From: a virus
Reading direction: 5' to 3' (one strand)
DNA length: 28,951 nt
IMG/VR virus record: IMGVR_UViG_3300013101_000062
Location: 1 to 28,951 of that record
Made by a program: the position numbers and the translations under genes. This document shows positions 1 to 8,800 of the stretch, piece by piece; positions within the stretch are counted from its first letter, which is position 1, and each line of letters starts with the position of its first letter. Below the pieces are notes generated by a model that was given only the letters and a program-made list of their open reading frames with translations, was not told the origin of the DNA and did no database searches.

Positions 1-168
1 AACAATGATGGGATATTAGATGACACAGGACGCGTAGAAGATCTTACTGTAGGTGAAATTGAGCTTACTAAGATTAGTGTTACTAATACAATACCCGCTG
101 TTGCCAAGAGAATGATCACACCATTACTAATCAACGCAGGCGCTAATAGTTGGTTTAGAGCAAACTAA
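1..168 (+). CDS. Head-tail connector protein, C-terminal end (partial)
   Basis: An open frame enters from the window edge and gives 55 residues before TAA at 166-168. It ends in a P-x-V-A-K-R-M-I-T-P-L-L-I motif and WFRAN. The text 'VGEIELTKISV...PAVAKRMITPLL' resembles the C-termini of phage head-completion/adaptor proteins (the gp6-like or DnaT-like connector group), which dock on the portal. The main support is position: directly before head-closure, tail-terminator and tail-tube genes, the usual order in siphoviruses. The stop codon overlaps the next start (TAATG). The N-terminal part is missing, so the family assignment is tentative. Confidence 0.45.
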   Translation, partial: NNDGILDDTGRVEDLTVGEIELTKISVTNTIPAVAKRMITPLLINAGANSWFRAN

Positions 169-542
169 TGAGCTATAAAAATCTTATTGATTCCAACCTA
201 AATCGTGCTTTCAATCTTGTAAAGGATTTAGCGTTAGATGCAGTATTGTCTAAAAAGTCTGATGTCACATTTGACTTTGCTGCAGGAAGTACTGTCCCAG
301 ATGGTACAATAGAAACTGTAGATGTTAAGATAATAGTCGTAGAAGTCAATAAAGAGAAACAATCAAGCGATAGAAACAATGAGCATAAAGGCGTTAAAAA
401 CAAGATTATGCTTAAGAGAAAAGAGATAGGTGATTTATCTATCTACGATTCCATAAACTACGAAGGCTTTGATTGGAATATTGCATCGACAATAAAAAGT
501 GATGGTTATATAAGCATGTTAGAAGTTCACCGGAGTACATGA
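168..542 (+). CDS. Probable head closure / neck protein
   Basis: A 124-residue soluble protein. No catalytic motif, signal peptide or membrane segment is visible. Beta-rich stretches alternate with charged loops, and the C-terminal part (YDSINYEGFDWNIASTIKSDGYISMLEVHR) looks like the small beta-barrel head-closure proteins that seal the connector and receive the tail (the lambda gpFII / SPP1 gp16 role). The call rests mainly on gene order: connector upstream, tail terminator and tail tube downstream. Start ATG 168 overlaps the upstream stop (TAATG), and its stop overlaps the next start (ATGA), which suggests translational coupling. The likely role is well supported, the exact family is not. 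Confidence 0.5.
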   Translation: MSYKNLIDSNLNRAFNLVKDLALDAVLSKKSDVTFDFAAGSTVPDGTIETVDVKIIVVEVNKEKQSSDRNNEHKGVKNKIMLKRKEIGDLSIYDSINYEGFDWNIASTIKSDGYISMLEVHRST

Positions 543-949
543 TGGGACGATATGAGAATTTACAAACAGAAGTCTTTTCGGTATTTGCCAGTACAGCTTG
601 GGTTGCTGAAACTATAAAAACATATCCAGAAAATTATCTGGCAGTAACACCTGGAGAAGAGTTTTTAAAAGTCTATCCAATCCCTTCGGGGCAAGGTATA
701 AACTTTAACTCAACCTCAGGGTTATTGATAATAGATATATTTGTGTCTGCAGGAGCTGGCCCTTCTAGGGTCAATCAATTGGCAGATAAACTGGATCTAT
801 ATTTAGCGGGTAAAAGCATATCTACAGCGACAGCTGCTGTTTGTCAGTTTCAGGACAGCAGTCTTAAAATCGTTGGTACAGATAAGGATAACTCGTCTTT
901 ATATAGAGCTACTTATACAATACCTTTTAATTATTTTGGAGTACAATAA
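539..949 (+). CDS. Probable tail terminator protein
   Basis: A 136-residue protein. An aromatic N-terminal helix (YENLQTEVFSVFASTAWVAE) is followed by a P-x-x-x-G-x-G-I-x-F motif, a hydrophobic strand (GLLIIDIFV), the acidic helix NQLADKLDLYLAG, and a closing strand pair ending TIPFNYFG. This pattern matches tail terminators (lambda gpU-like, DUF4128-type), which cap the tail tube and join it to the head. It lies immediately before the tail tube gene, the usual place. Two starts are possible, ATG 539 and ATG 542 (ATGATG), with a GGAG ribosome site at about 531. The first overlaps the previous stop. Confidence 0.6.
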   Translation: MMGRYENLQTEVFSVFASTAWVAETIKTYPENYLAVTPGEEFLKVYPIPSGQGINFNSTSGLLIIDIFVSAGAGPSRVNQLADKLDLYLAGKSISTATAAVCQFQDSSLKIVGTDKDNSSLYRATYTIPFNYFGVQ

Positions 950-952
950 ACA

Positions 953-1507
953 ATGGCTCACATTACTTCCATTGGTGCAGGTCTTTATTCTGACCTGTCT
1001 ATCTCTACCGACACCGTTCCTGTAGAAGCTAGCCGCGATCAAACTAACTTTGATGCACTATTTGCTGATGCTGATTTTGGCACTACAGCTCACCGCATTA
1101 CAGACGTGCGTGAGTTTCCTGCTATGGGAACACCTCCTAACGTTGTCAATGTACCAGTATATGGTTCTGCGACTTCACAACAAATCCAGGGACAAGCTGA
1201 TGCTCCTTCAATGGAAATCAGTCTGAACTATGTTGCTTCTGACTGGGCAGCTGGTACTACTCTGGGTGACTTGGTGGGTGATGGTCTACAACACGTATTC
1301 CGTTTCGCACTGTTAAACTCTGAGCCAGGTGGTGCAGAGAATTATGCCTCTTCACTGACAGGTTTGGGCGACGTAGAGAATAGTTATTACTACTGGGTTG
1401 GTAAACTGGAAGCACTGCAGGTAACCCCTCAGCTTACAGATGCTAATACAGCTACAGTAACTATTACTGTACAATCAGATTTCTATGGTGCTTATACCGC
1501 CGTTTAA
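953..1507 (+). CDS. Major tail (tube) protein
   Basis: A 184-residue protein rich in Ala, Thr, Val and Gly, with few charged residues. This is typical of tail tube subunits that stack into hexameric rings around the tape measure. Visible features are an N-terminal arm (ITSIGAGLYSDLSIS), a central V-P-V-Y-G-S-A-T-S-x-Q-x-Q-G-Q-A-D loop like that in siphovirus major tail proteins, and a C-terminal strand (TATVTITVQSDFYGAY). Its codon choice looks more C/G-ending than its neighbours, as expected of a highly expressed virion gene. It is followed at once by a strong hairpin terminator (1522), which would raise the ratio of this protein to those encoded downstream. Confidence 0.75.
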   Translation: MAHITSIGAGLYSDLSISTDTVPVEASRDQTNFDALFADADFGTTAHRITDVREFPAMGTPPNVVNVPVYGSATSQQIQGQADAPSMEISLNYVASDWAAGTTLGDLVGDGLQHVFRFALLNSEPGGAENYASSLTGLGDVENSYYYWVGKLEALQVTPQLTDANTATVTITVQSDFYGAYTAV

Positions 1508-1521
1508 TCTGTAACATTTAG

Positions 1522-1557
1522 AGGGAGTCCCTTCGGGGGCTTCCTTTATTATTATTG
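1522..1557 (+). terminator. Intrinsic terminator after the tail tube gene
   Basis: A 10-bp stem (1522-1531 with 1536-1545, including two G-U pairs) closed by a UUCG tetraloop is followed by the T-rich run TTATTATTATT. A C-G closed UUCG loop is exceptionally stable. Its place between the tail tube gene and the chaperone genes suggests partial termination that lowers downstream expression. Confidence 0.8.
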
Positions 1558-1565
1558 AGAAACAT

Positions 1566-1799
1566 ATGACAGAAGATAAACAGAAACCATTTAGCATGGG
1601 CTATGTTCTGAGAACAACTGCCAAACACATGCGCAAGAGTATTGATATCAGTATTCGTAAAACATTCGAACGTGTAGAAGAATTCGAAGGCTCTGATAAA
1701 GGAGCTGAAGTCTTTAAAACGTTATCCCACTTACATGCGATGAGGAAACAGTTAGATGACTTCCAACTCAAAAATTCAGATCAATTCAAAGGAGCATAA
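1566..1799 (+). CDS. Small conserved-position tail-region protein, function unknown
   Basis: A 77-residue basic, helical protein without membrane segment or signal peptide. The second half (SDKGAEVFKTLSHLHAMRKQLDDFQLKNSDQF) looks like one long amphipathic helix. It lies between the tail tube gene and the frameshifted chaperone, where many siphoviruses carry a small uncharacterised protein. The start at ATG 1566 has only a weak upstream GAGA, so translation may be low. It comes just after the 1522 terminator, so it would be made only from read-through transcripts. A small tail-assembly partner is plausible, but nothing in the sequence proves it. Confidence 0.5.
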   Translation: MTEDKQKPFSMGYVLRTTAKHMRKSIDISIRKTFERVEEFEGSDKGAEVFKTLSHLHAMRKQLDDFQLKNSDQFKGA

Positions 1800-1803
1800 T
1801 AAA

Positions 1804-2109
1804 ATGTCCGAAGGTATTAAAGCTTTAGTAGGCCGTAAAATGAGTAGAAAGACAAAATTCATGGGTACGGAGCTTGTAATTGAAAAACTAACAGTATCAG
1901 AGGTTCTTGATATCCAGGCGAAAGCCAAAGATGCTGGTGAAGACGAATCAGCCGGTCTTGAACTCTTGAAAAGTGTCATTAGATCATCTGCAGAAGGCGG
2001 TATCGATTTAAGTGACGAAGATTTTGACACATTCCCTATTGATGAGTTGACAAAACTCTCAGGCGAGATTATGAAATTCTCAGGAATGAGTGAAGAAAAG
2101 GGAAAGTAG
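1804..2109 (+). CDS. Tail assembly chaperone, short form (lambda gpG-like)
   Basis: A 101-residue acidic protein starting at ATG 1804 with a strong AAAGGAG upstream. An earlier in-frame ATG at 1756 would overlap the preceding gene and lacks such a site. It is predicted to bind the tape measure protein before the tail tube polymerises around it. It lies directly upstream of the frameshift site GGGAAAG and of a second reading frame in the -1 register, the arrangement of lambda G/GT. The motif 'FMGTELVIEKLTVSEVLDIQAKAKDA...GLELLKSVIRSS' resembles the N-terminal domain of siphovirus chaperones. The frame ends in TAG at 2107-2109, immediately after the slippery heptamer. Confidence 0.75.
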   Translation: MSEGIKALVGRKMSRKTKFMGTELVIEKLTVSEVLDIQAKAKDAGEDESAGLELLKSVIRSSAEGGIDLSDEDFDTFPIDELTKLSGEIMKFSGMSEEKGK

Positions 2110-2159
2110 GAATCTCAGATGAGGACTTAACACTGTTCGAGTTAGCTCTTCATCTGGGA
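2100..2159 (+). promoter_or_regulatory. Programmed -1 frameshift site: GGGAAAG plus downstream stem
   Basis: The heptamer GGGAAAG (2100-2106) is read G GGA AAG in the zero frame, so both tRNAs can slip back to GGG AAA. It is the same heptamer used in lambda G/GT. TAG follows immediately. Six bases after the heptamer, 2113-2125 pairs with 2147-2159 in a 13-bp stem (two G-U pairs) around a 21-nt loop. This is the spacing expected of a stimulatory structure. The ATG at 2160 follows the stem but has no ribosome site, so the downstream frame is best explained by frameshifting. Confidence 0.85.
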
Positions 2160-2438
2160 ATGCCCGTTTACAAATTAGCAGCAGAAATGCCGTATGATGA
2201 GTATGTTGCGTGGATGCTTTATTTTGAAAAAAGGCCATACGGTTGGCGAGAAGACTTACGCTCTTACTATCAAATGAAAACCTTCGGCTTAGATAAAAAG
2301 CCTCATGAGATATTTCCTAGTTTAGAATTCATAAGCAAAGTTAGTGAAGACATTCCTATAGGGGAGGCCTTAAAAGGTTCTTATCTACATCACATGATAG
2401 CAGGTGCTAAAGATGGTATAGCTTTACCGGAGGATTAA
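2106..2438 (+). CDS. Tail assembly chaperone, frameshift extension (lambda T-like)
   Basis: This is the -1 frame part of the long chaperone. Read from the slip site it gives about 110 residues (VGISDEDLTLFELALHLGMP...) fused to the ~101 residues of the upstream frame. Aromatic, acidic helices such as AAEMPYDEYVAWMLYFEKRPYG followed by RxDLRSYYQMKTFG match the C-terminal domain of siphovirus GT-type chaperones (E-x-x-x-W-x-x-Y-F-x-x-x-P-x-G). In lambda the T part recruits tail tube subunits to the chaperone-coated tape measure. An internal ATG at 2160 has no Shine-Dalgarno sequence, so separate translation is unlikely. The stop overlaps the next gene's start (TAATG at 2436-2440). Confidence 0.75.
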   Translation, partial: VGISDEDLTLFELALHLGMPVYKLAAEMPYDEYVAWMLYFEKRPYGWREDLRSYYQMKTFGLDKKPHEIFPSLEFISKVSEDIPIGEALKGSYLHHMIAGAKDGIALPED

Positions 2439-2770
2439 TGGGACAGACTATAAAGCTAGTAGGTGTTTCTGCAGAGTTTAAAAGACTTGAAAAACTAAGT
2501 AAAGAAGAGCAACGTAAGCAACTCTTAATAGAATCAGGATTAATGACAAAGTCTTTAGCAAATGCCACCCCAGTAGATACGGGAAAGGCTAAAGGGTCTT
2601 GGCGAATCATACCTCTAAAGTATGATAAAGTGAATGTTGTTAATACCACAGAGTATATTGAGTTTTTAAATAGAGGGAGCTCTAAACAAGCACCTTCTTA
2701 TTTTATTGAAAGAATTGCGCTTAGACATGGCAAGCCTTTAGGTAGTATTGTAAATATCAGGCGAGACTAG
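2438..2770 (+). CDS. HK97 gp10-like tail/neck protein
   Basis: A 110-residue protein with the family's hallmark: a helical N-terminus, then N-A-T-P-V-D-T-G-K-A-K-G-S-W-R, then a strand pair and N-T-T-E-Y-I-x-F-L-N-R-G-S-S-x-Q-A-P-S-Y-F-I. This is the usual 'P-V-D-T-G-x-x-x-x-S-W ... Y-x-x-x-L-E-x-G-x-S-x-Q-A-P' signature of the HK97 gp10 family (neck or tail-completion proteins). In most genomes this gene lies between the head-closure and tail-terminator genes. Here it sits between the chaperone and the tape measure, an unusual place. The start ATG 2438 overlaps the previous stop. Confidence 0.7.
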   Translation: MGQTIKLVGVSAEFKRLEKLSKEEQRKQLLIESGLMTKSLANATPVDTGKAKGSWRIIPLKYDKVNVVNTTEYIEFLNRGSSKQAPSYFIERIALRHGKPLGSIVNIRRD

Positions 2771-2780
2771 TATCTTGTAT

Positions 2781-2819
2781 AGCCCAAGGGTTCTTTAATG
2801 AATTCTTGGGCTTTTTAAT
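2781..2819 (+). terminator. Intrinsic terminator before the tape measure gene
   Basis: A 13-bp stem (2781-2793 with 2800-2812, inner two pairs G-U) with a 6-nt loop is followed by TTTTAATTT. It separates the chaperone/gp10 genes from the tape measure gene, so the long downstream operon depends on read-through or on anti-termination. Confidence 0.85.
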
Positions 2820-2833
2820 TTAAAGAGGGTTTT

Positions 2834-5800
2834 ATGGCTATTCAAATTGAAACAAGATCGGACTCCAAAGCGGCAAGAGCCGATCTACAAAAATTACAAA
2901 AATCTGTAAACAATATAGAGAAATCCACCGTTAATGCAACTAAAGCATTTTCTGGTATGGCTACAGGGATCGTAGCTACAGTGGCTGCAGTTGGAGGCTT
3001 TTCCGTAGTCACGAGCGAAGTTGATAAGTTTAAAAACTTAGAAAACCGTTTAAGAACTGTAACAAGCTCCACTGAAGAATTTGGAATAGCCTTAGCTAAT
3101 GTAAAAGAAATTGCAATTGCTACTAGGTCTGAACTAAGCAGTACTGCAAACTTATATTCTAAAGTAGCATTAGCAGGAAGACGCTTCGGTATTTCTCAAA
3201 AGGCTGTTGGTAATTTTACCAGTGCAGTTACAAAATCGCTAGCTATTTCAGGCGCTACAGCAGCGGAAGCAAGTTCAGCCATTTTACAATTAGGGCAAGG
3301 CTTAGCATCTAACAGATTTGCTGGTGAAGAACTTAGGGCAGTATTTGAAGCGGCCCCTGTGTTTGCTATTCAATTGGCGAAAGGTATGGATGTACCTTTT
3401 GATAGACTAAGAGGGCTCGCTGAAAAAGGGAAGCTTACCTTCTCAACCATATTTAACGCAATCTCTAAACAGCAAAAAGAGATTGATGAAAACTTCAAAA
3501 AGATCGGAGTAACGTATGGAACCGCATTTACGACTTTAGGAAGTGCAGTTAGCATACTAGGTAATGAATTAGGGAAAAGAGTGTTTGGGACTGGAAAAGG
3601 TTTTGCTGATGATATTTATGAGGCAGCGAAAAGCATATTTGACTTTGTCACATCCATCGATTTTCATATTGCTAATATTAAATTACAGTTATCAACACTC
3701 TTAACAGATGTTCTTGTAAAGTATCTTAAAGTACGCGATGTAATAGAAGCGCCATTTATAGCTATTGCTGAGACGGTAAAGAAGCTGCGAGAAGTTCTTA
3801 AAGAAGCAGGCGTATCAGTTGATAACCTTTCTGATAAATTTTTCAAAGCATTCGATGTTCTGGCTAGCGCTATACTATTAATTAAAAATGTGGTATTAGG
3901 CCTTACAGCCTTCTTAGTAGATAAAGTATCAGAAATAGGACCGAAATTATATGACAATATCATTGATGCTGTAGTACGTTTAAAGATAGTTGTTAAAGAG
4001 CTTCTGTCAAGAATCTTTGAGGATATTCCTGAGATAAAACTAGCTGACCTGTTTCCTTCGCTAGACGCTGCAAAAGAACAGTTAATTACTTTTACAGATG
4101 ATACAATTGCTGCATTTGAAAATATGTATTATGAGATAGTAGGCAGCTCTTCTGTCCCCGATATGATAAAAGGTATAATTAAATGGTTTGCCAAGTTATT
4201 AGATGAGCCTTTGAAAACAATGAGTAAGTTTGTAGATGAAAATATTGTACTTGTAGTGCTTCTTGCTAAAGCCGTTACATTGTATTTTCTTATCTTTTCA
4301 AGCCTTAGACATACATTTAGGCAAGTACTTATTATTTTCGCACTAACTATTGCAGGTCTAAGCGCAGCAGGCACTGATCTATCTTCAGTGATGTTAAAAA
4401 TTGGACATATTGTATTAGATGGTGTAGAGTTTATTGCTAACGCTTTTAAATGGCTTTATAAGGTTGTTGTAGGCAGTTCTTATGTGCCGGACTTAATTAA
4501 TAAAATTGATGAGTGGTTTGGAAAATTAAATAAAGATCCTCTGTCGTCTGTCACTAAGTTTACTGACAAGGCTGCAAGTCTCTTTAGTGATTTAAAAGAT
4601 ACAGTAGTGGACCTATTTGATGCTGTAAACAGACTAGATATTGTCAGAGGCTCTAAGCAGTTCTTTGGCATAAAGGATACTTTTGAAGGGAAAGCAGGTA
4701 CAGAAAACATAGATACAGAATCCTATGTTGGAAGAGGGCCTGAAAGAAATGAGAAGAACAGAAGCACAGGACATGACTTCTTTAATTCATTCAATGAGGG
4801 CTCTTCAAGAAGGGCTATGGGTATGGCTATGACAGCCATAATGACAGCGAGTTTATTTGCAGCTTTCACTTCAGAGAGAGTTGTAGGTGCAATAAAAATA
4901 GTAGCTGTTGTAGTAACTGCAGCATTAGTTACAGGTAATATAGAGAGCTTGACAACAGGTCTTGCAAACATTGCCACTAGCTTTGTAGAGTTTGTGATAA
5001 ACGGTTTAAAAGCAGCAGGAAGAGTTGGCAATCTGAGCATTGCTGTGGGTCTTACTGCGATTGTTGCTAAACTATCATTAGCGTTTGCTGCAGGAAGAAG
5101 TTTCTTTTTAGATATTTTAAGAAGATTTTTAACAATCCCTTCAACGCTTGGTGTGGCTGCAACTGAAAGAACACAAAGTGGTATTCTTCGCTTACAAGGT
5201 GCAGCATTAGATCGTAAAAGAGTTAAAGCTGAAAAAGGATTGGCTGATAAGCAGAAAAGTACAGCTAAAAAGTTTGATAAAGCTGTCAATAGGCTAGTGG
5301 GAACTAAAGATGATCGTGGCCAAACGATAACTCAAAAACGGATAGACGCCTTTAGTAGTTCTAAAAATCGTAATTTCCTTGCGTTAGGAGTTAGCAACCA
5401 AGAGAATACAAAGAAGTTAATAAAAGCTAATAAGAATTTAGCCAAGGTGAATACTAAGCTAGCTCCTAAGATTGCCCAACAAATAAAAGGTTTCGCTCAG
5501 ATTCAAAAAGGGTATGATAAACAGCAGAAACAGCTGACTAAAGCTTCAGAAGCACGTACTACTGCATTCAGAACGTCAGTCTCCCAAGCTGGTGGTGCTG
5601 TAGGTGGTGCTGTAGGTTTTGCTCTGGGCGGTCTAATAGGCGCTGATATCGCAGATTCAATGGCTGGATCACCTGCATGGGCAAAGATAGGCGTACAGAT
5701 CGGTACAGCTGTTTTAACATCCACATTAGGTGCAGGACTTGGCGCGATACTGGCAAATGCCACTACAGGTATCTTTGTGTTACTTTATACACAAGCTATT

Positions 5801-8800
5801 AAAAGGCTTGGCGGCTTCCTAATTGCACAATTGGGAATAAAAGCTGCTCAACTGTTTGCTTCTGTTGTAGTCACGCGACTTACTGGTGCATTTGCTCTTG
5901 CAGGTGCAGGCTTAATCGCATCAATCTTAGCCAATACAGTGGCTCAATCATTACTAGGTGCTACGATTCTCGGCGCAGTGATTGCTATCGGAGTACTATT
6001 ATATGCCTTTAGTAGTGAGATTCGTGACTTCTTTCAACCAATGTTTACTGCTATTGTAGACCTTGTCATATGGATTGAAAAACTATATAACGCCATTACA
6101 GATTGGGTCTCTCTGAATGCTGGAGATATAGTTGATGGCATGGTGAGTGTGACGAATACAATCGCAGACAAGCTGCTTGAAGTGTCACCTCAATGGGTTA
6201 AAGAGTTACTTGGGCTAGGTAGCGAGTGGAAGAAAGAACTTGAAGCAACTTCTGAAGAATGGTCAAAGACACTTAATACTCAAGTAGTATTCGAAAGATT
6301 CTTTGGTATTAAATACTTGTCCGATGTATTAGGCTTCGGCAGTGTTCCAAGTCCGTTGCAAAGAGCAGCTGGTGGTTCAATAAGTGGTCCAGGTACAGGT
6401 ACCTCTGATTCTATTCCTGCAATGTTGTCTAATGGTGAATTTGTAATTAATGCAAAGGCTACTAAAGAAAATAGAAATTTACTAGAGAGAATAAATAGCG
6501 GTAATCTACCTAAGTTTGCGGAAGGCGGCTTCATAGATAGGCTAAAAGAGGATTATTCAGGCTCAGGCCTTAGTAACTTATTAGAAGGTTCTTGTTTTCC
6601 AAGAGTAGGTCCACTGATAAAAGAAGCTGTATCTATAGAGAACCCAACTTCAGAAGAAAGTGTAGACTTTTTAAAAAGAGTTAAGGCTGTTTCTGGTGTC
6701 AATAATCTCACAGAGCTACAGACTTATTTGAAGCTATCTGCAGTAGATTGTCTATTTAAGTCTAAAGGTGTAACTGAAGATGCCTTTCAATATATAAGAT
6801 CTGCTATAGAAGCGCTTGTAGGTAGACCTATTCCCAGTATCCCTGATATATCTGATATCAATTCAGTAGTAAAAATGGGTGATTTTGTAGGTTCATTAGG
6901 TGGAAGTCTGACAGAACTTTTATGGGACACAGGTGTATCAAAAGTCAGACCTTATGTTTCATTTGCTCAAGACAAATATAATGAAGGGCTGCCAGAAGAC
7001 CAAAAGAGAATAGAAATATCTGCAATTGATAAAGGTGCCCTATGGGCTGGTGGTGGATTCGGAGTAGGTTCTGTTGCCGGTATTGGGGCTGCAGGAGCAA
7101 ATATTGCAATAGATATCTTTAGCGTAGTGTCAGACTCTATCGGTAAGATAGGACAAGTAAGTAGTAGTGCAGTTAATGGCTTACGAGACATTAAAGAGGT
7201 TGTGCTAGATGAAGTCTGGAAGGGCAATTCGCCTATAGATGGCTTTAAGAAAGTCTTAGGTGATACTAAATTTGACATTGGGAAGATGAAAGATCTAATA
7301 CCCAAGGATGGTATAAGAGGCTTGGGCAAAGGCTTAACTAATCTAGGTGTTTCAATATGGAGTAAAAGCGTCTGGGGTTCACTTAAGAAGTCATTAACTT
7401 TTGGCGGAGTGGGCGGTGCGCTTAGTGGCCTTGCCGGAACTGTAGTAGGCTTTGTTGAAGAGGCTTTAACCGGCGAGGTTGGTGAGAGTGGATTGAGACC
7501 TGACGCATTGTCTTCTATCAGTACTTTCATCAATGATGGAAAGATAGGTTTGGGTGTAAGAAAAGCTATTGTTGGATTTTCCACAGGTGGGCATGTTAAT
7601 GGAGATGGTACAGGTACCTCTGATTCTATTCCTGCAATGTTGTCTAATGGTGAATTTGTAATTAATGCAAAAGCTACTCGTGAGAATAGAAATCTATTGG
7701 AAAGCATAAACAGTGGGCAAGTATCTAAATTTGCAGAGGGTGGGTTCGTACGGCTTAAGAATAGAGCTAAAGAAATATTCACAGGGCCGAAGGATTATGC
7801 TACTCTTGCTGAGTATCCTGATGAGCAAAAGGCTCAACGAATTGCCTCTGATGATGTAGCTGCTAGATTAAGCAGTCTAGGGATAACTGATATTCAATAT
7901 GGCGCGGATATATCGAAATACCAATATCAACCTTTTGTCAACCGTATCACTATTCCAAATCTATATAATCACTCGTCTGACGAACTAGATGCTCAATACG
8001 GCATGGCGTTACATGAAGTGGGGCATGCCGTCGATCTTTTAGGGAAATTTGGGCCAGCCTTATCGTTTGCACAGTCAGCATTCGGGGATACATTAAGACT
8101 TAGTACTGAAGAGCTTAAGACAATTGAGGCAACTCCTGAACAGCTTGAACAGATAGCTCCTGTTCTAAAATACTTAGATGAAAATCAATTAGGCTCTGAA
8201 GCGAATGCTACAAACTATGCATTAGATAATGCAAGGTGGCAAAGCCCAGGACTTACTAAAAGACTTGCTGTAGCACTAAGGACTTATTTTGCTAACCATC
8301 TTGAGAAGTATAACTTTAGAAGCTTACTTAGCGAAGGTTCACCGGAATTATATCAAGCGAATTTTGTAAGTAGCTTTGAAAATTATGAAGCTGCTCTTAG
8401 TGGGCTAGACCTTTTGGATGACGGTGTTTTAAATAAGTCTGCTACGATAACAAACTCTAAGTTTTCGAAGCTATCTAAAATAGAAGACGATTCAATATAT
8501 TTAAACAGCTTTAAGCGAGGGACGCGTTTTAACAGCTCTATAAATGCTGCTAATACAAGTATCTCAGATCTGCTAAGTGAGCAGCTGAATGTGATAGATT
8601 TTGACAGAGATGATGTGAGAAGAACTGGAGAGTACCTTAATGCTTCTAGAAAAAGACTAGATACTCATTTGGCAGAAAATAAAGTAGAACTGTTTGGGCA
8701 TAAGTTCGATGGATACGAAGGTCTACTAGGTCAGGACAATTATGGTACTGTAATCTTAAGAAACGATGTAAATGAAAGAGAAGGTCGTTTAAAGAGAGAC

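Noticed and set aside
2160-2438. Independent gene starting at ATG 2160.
   Set aside because: It has no Shine-Dalgarno sequence, and the frame is open back to the slippery GGGAAAG site with a stimulatory stem, so it is the frameshift extension of the upstream chaperone.
4723-5289. Long open frames on the minus strand inside the tape measure gene (also 6967-7782 and 9364-10053).
   Set aside because: They mirror repeated or biased codons of the + strand gene, have no ribosome sites, and encode low-complexity Ser/Pro/Leu-rich text without motifs.
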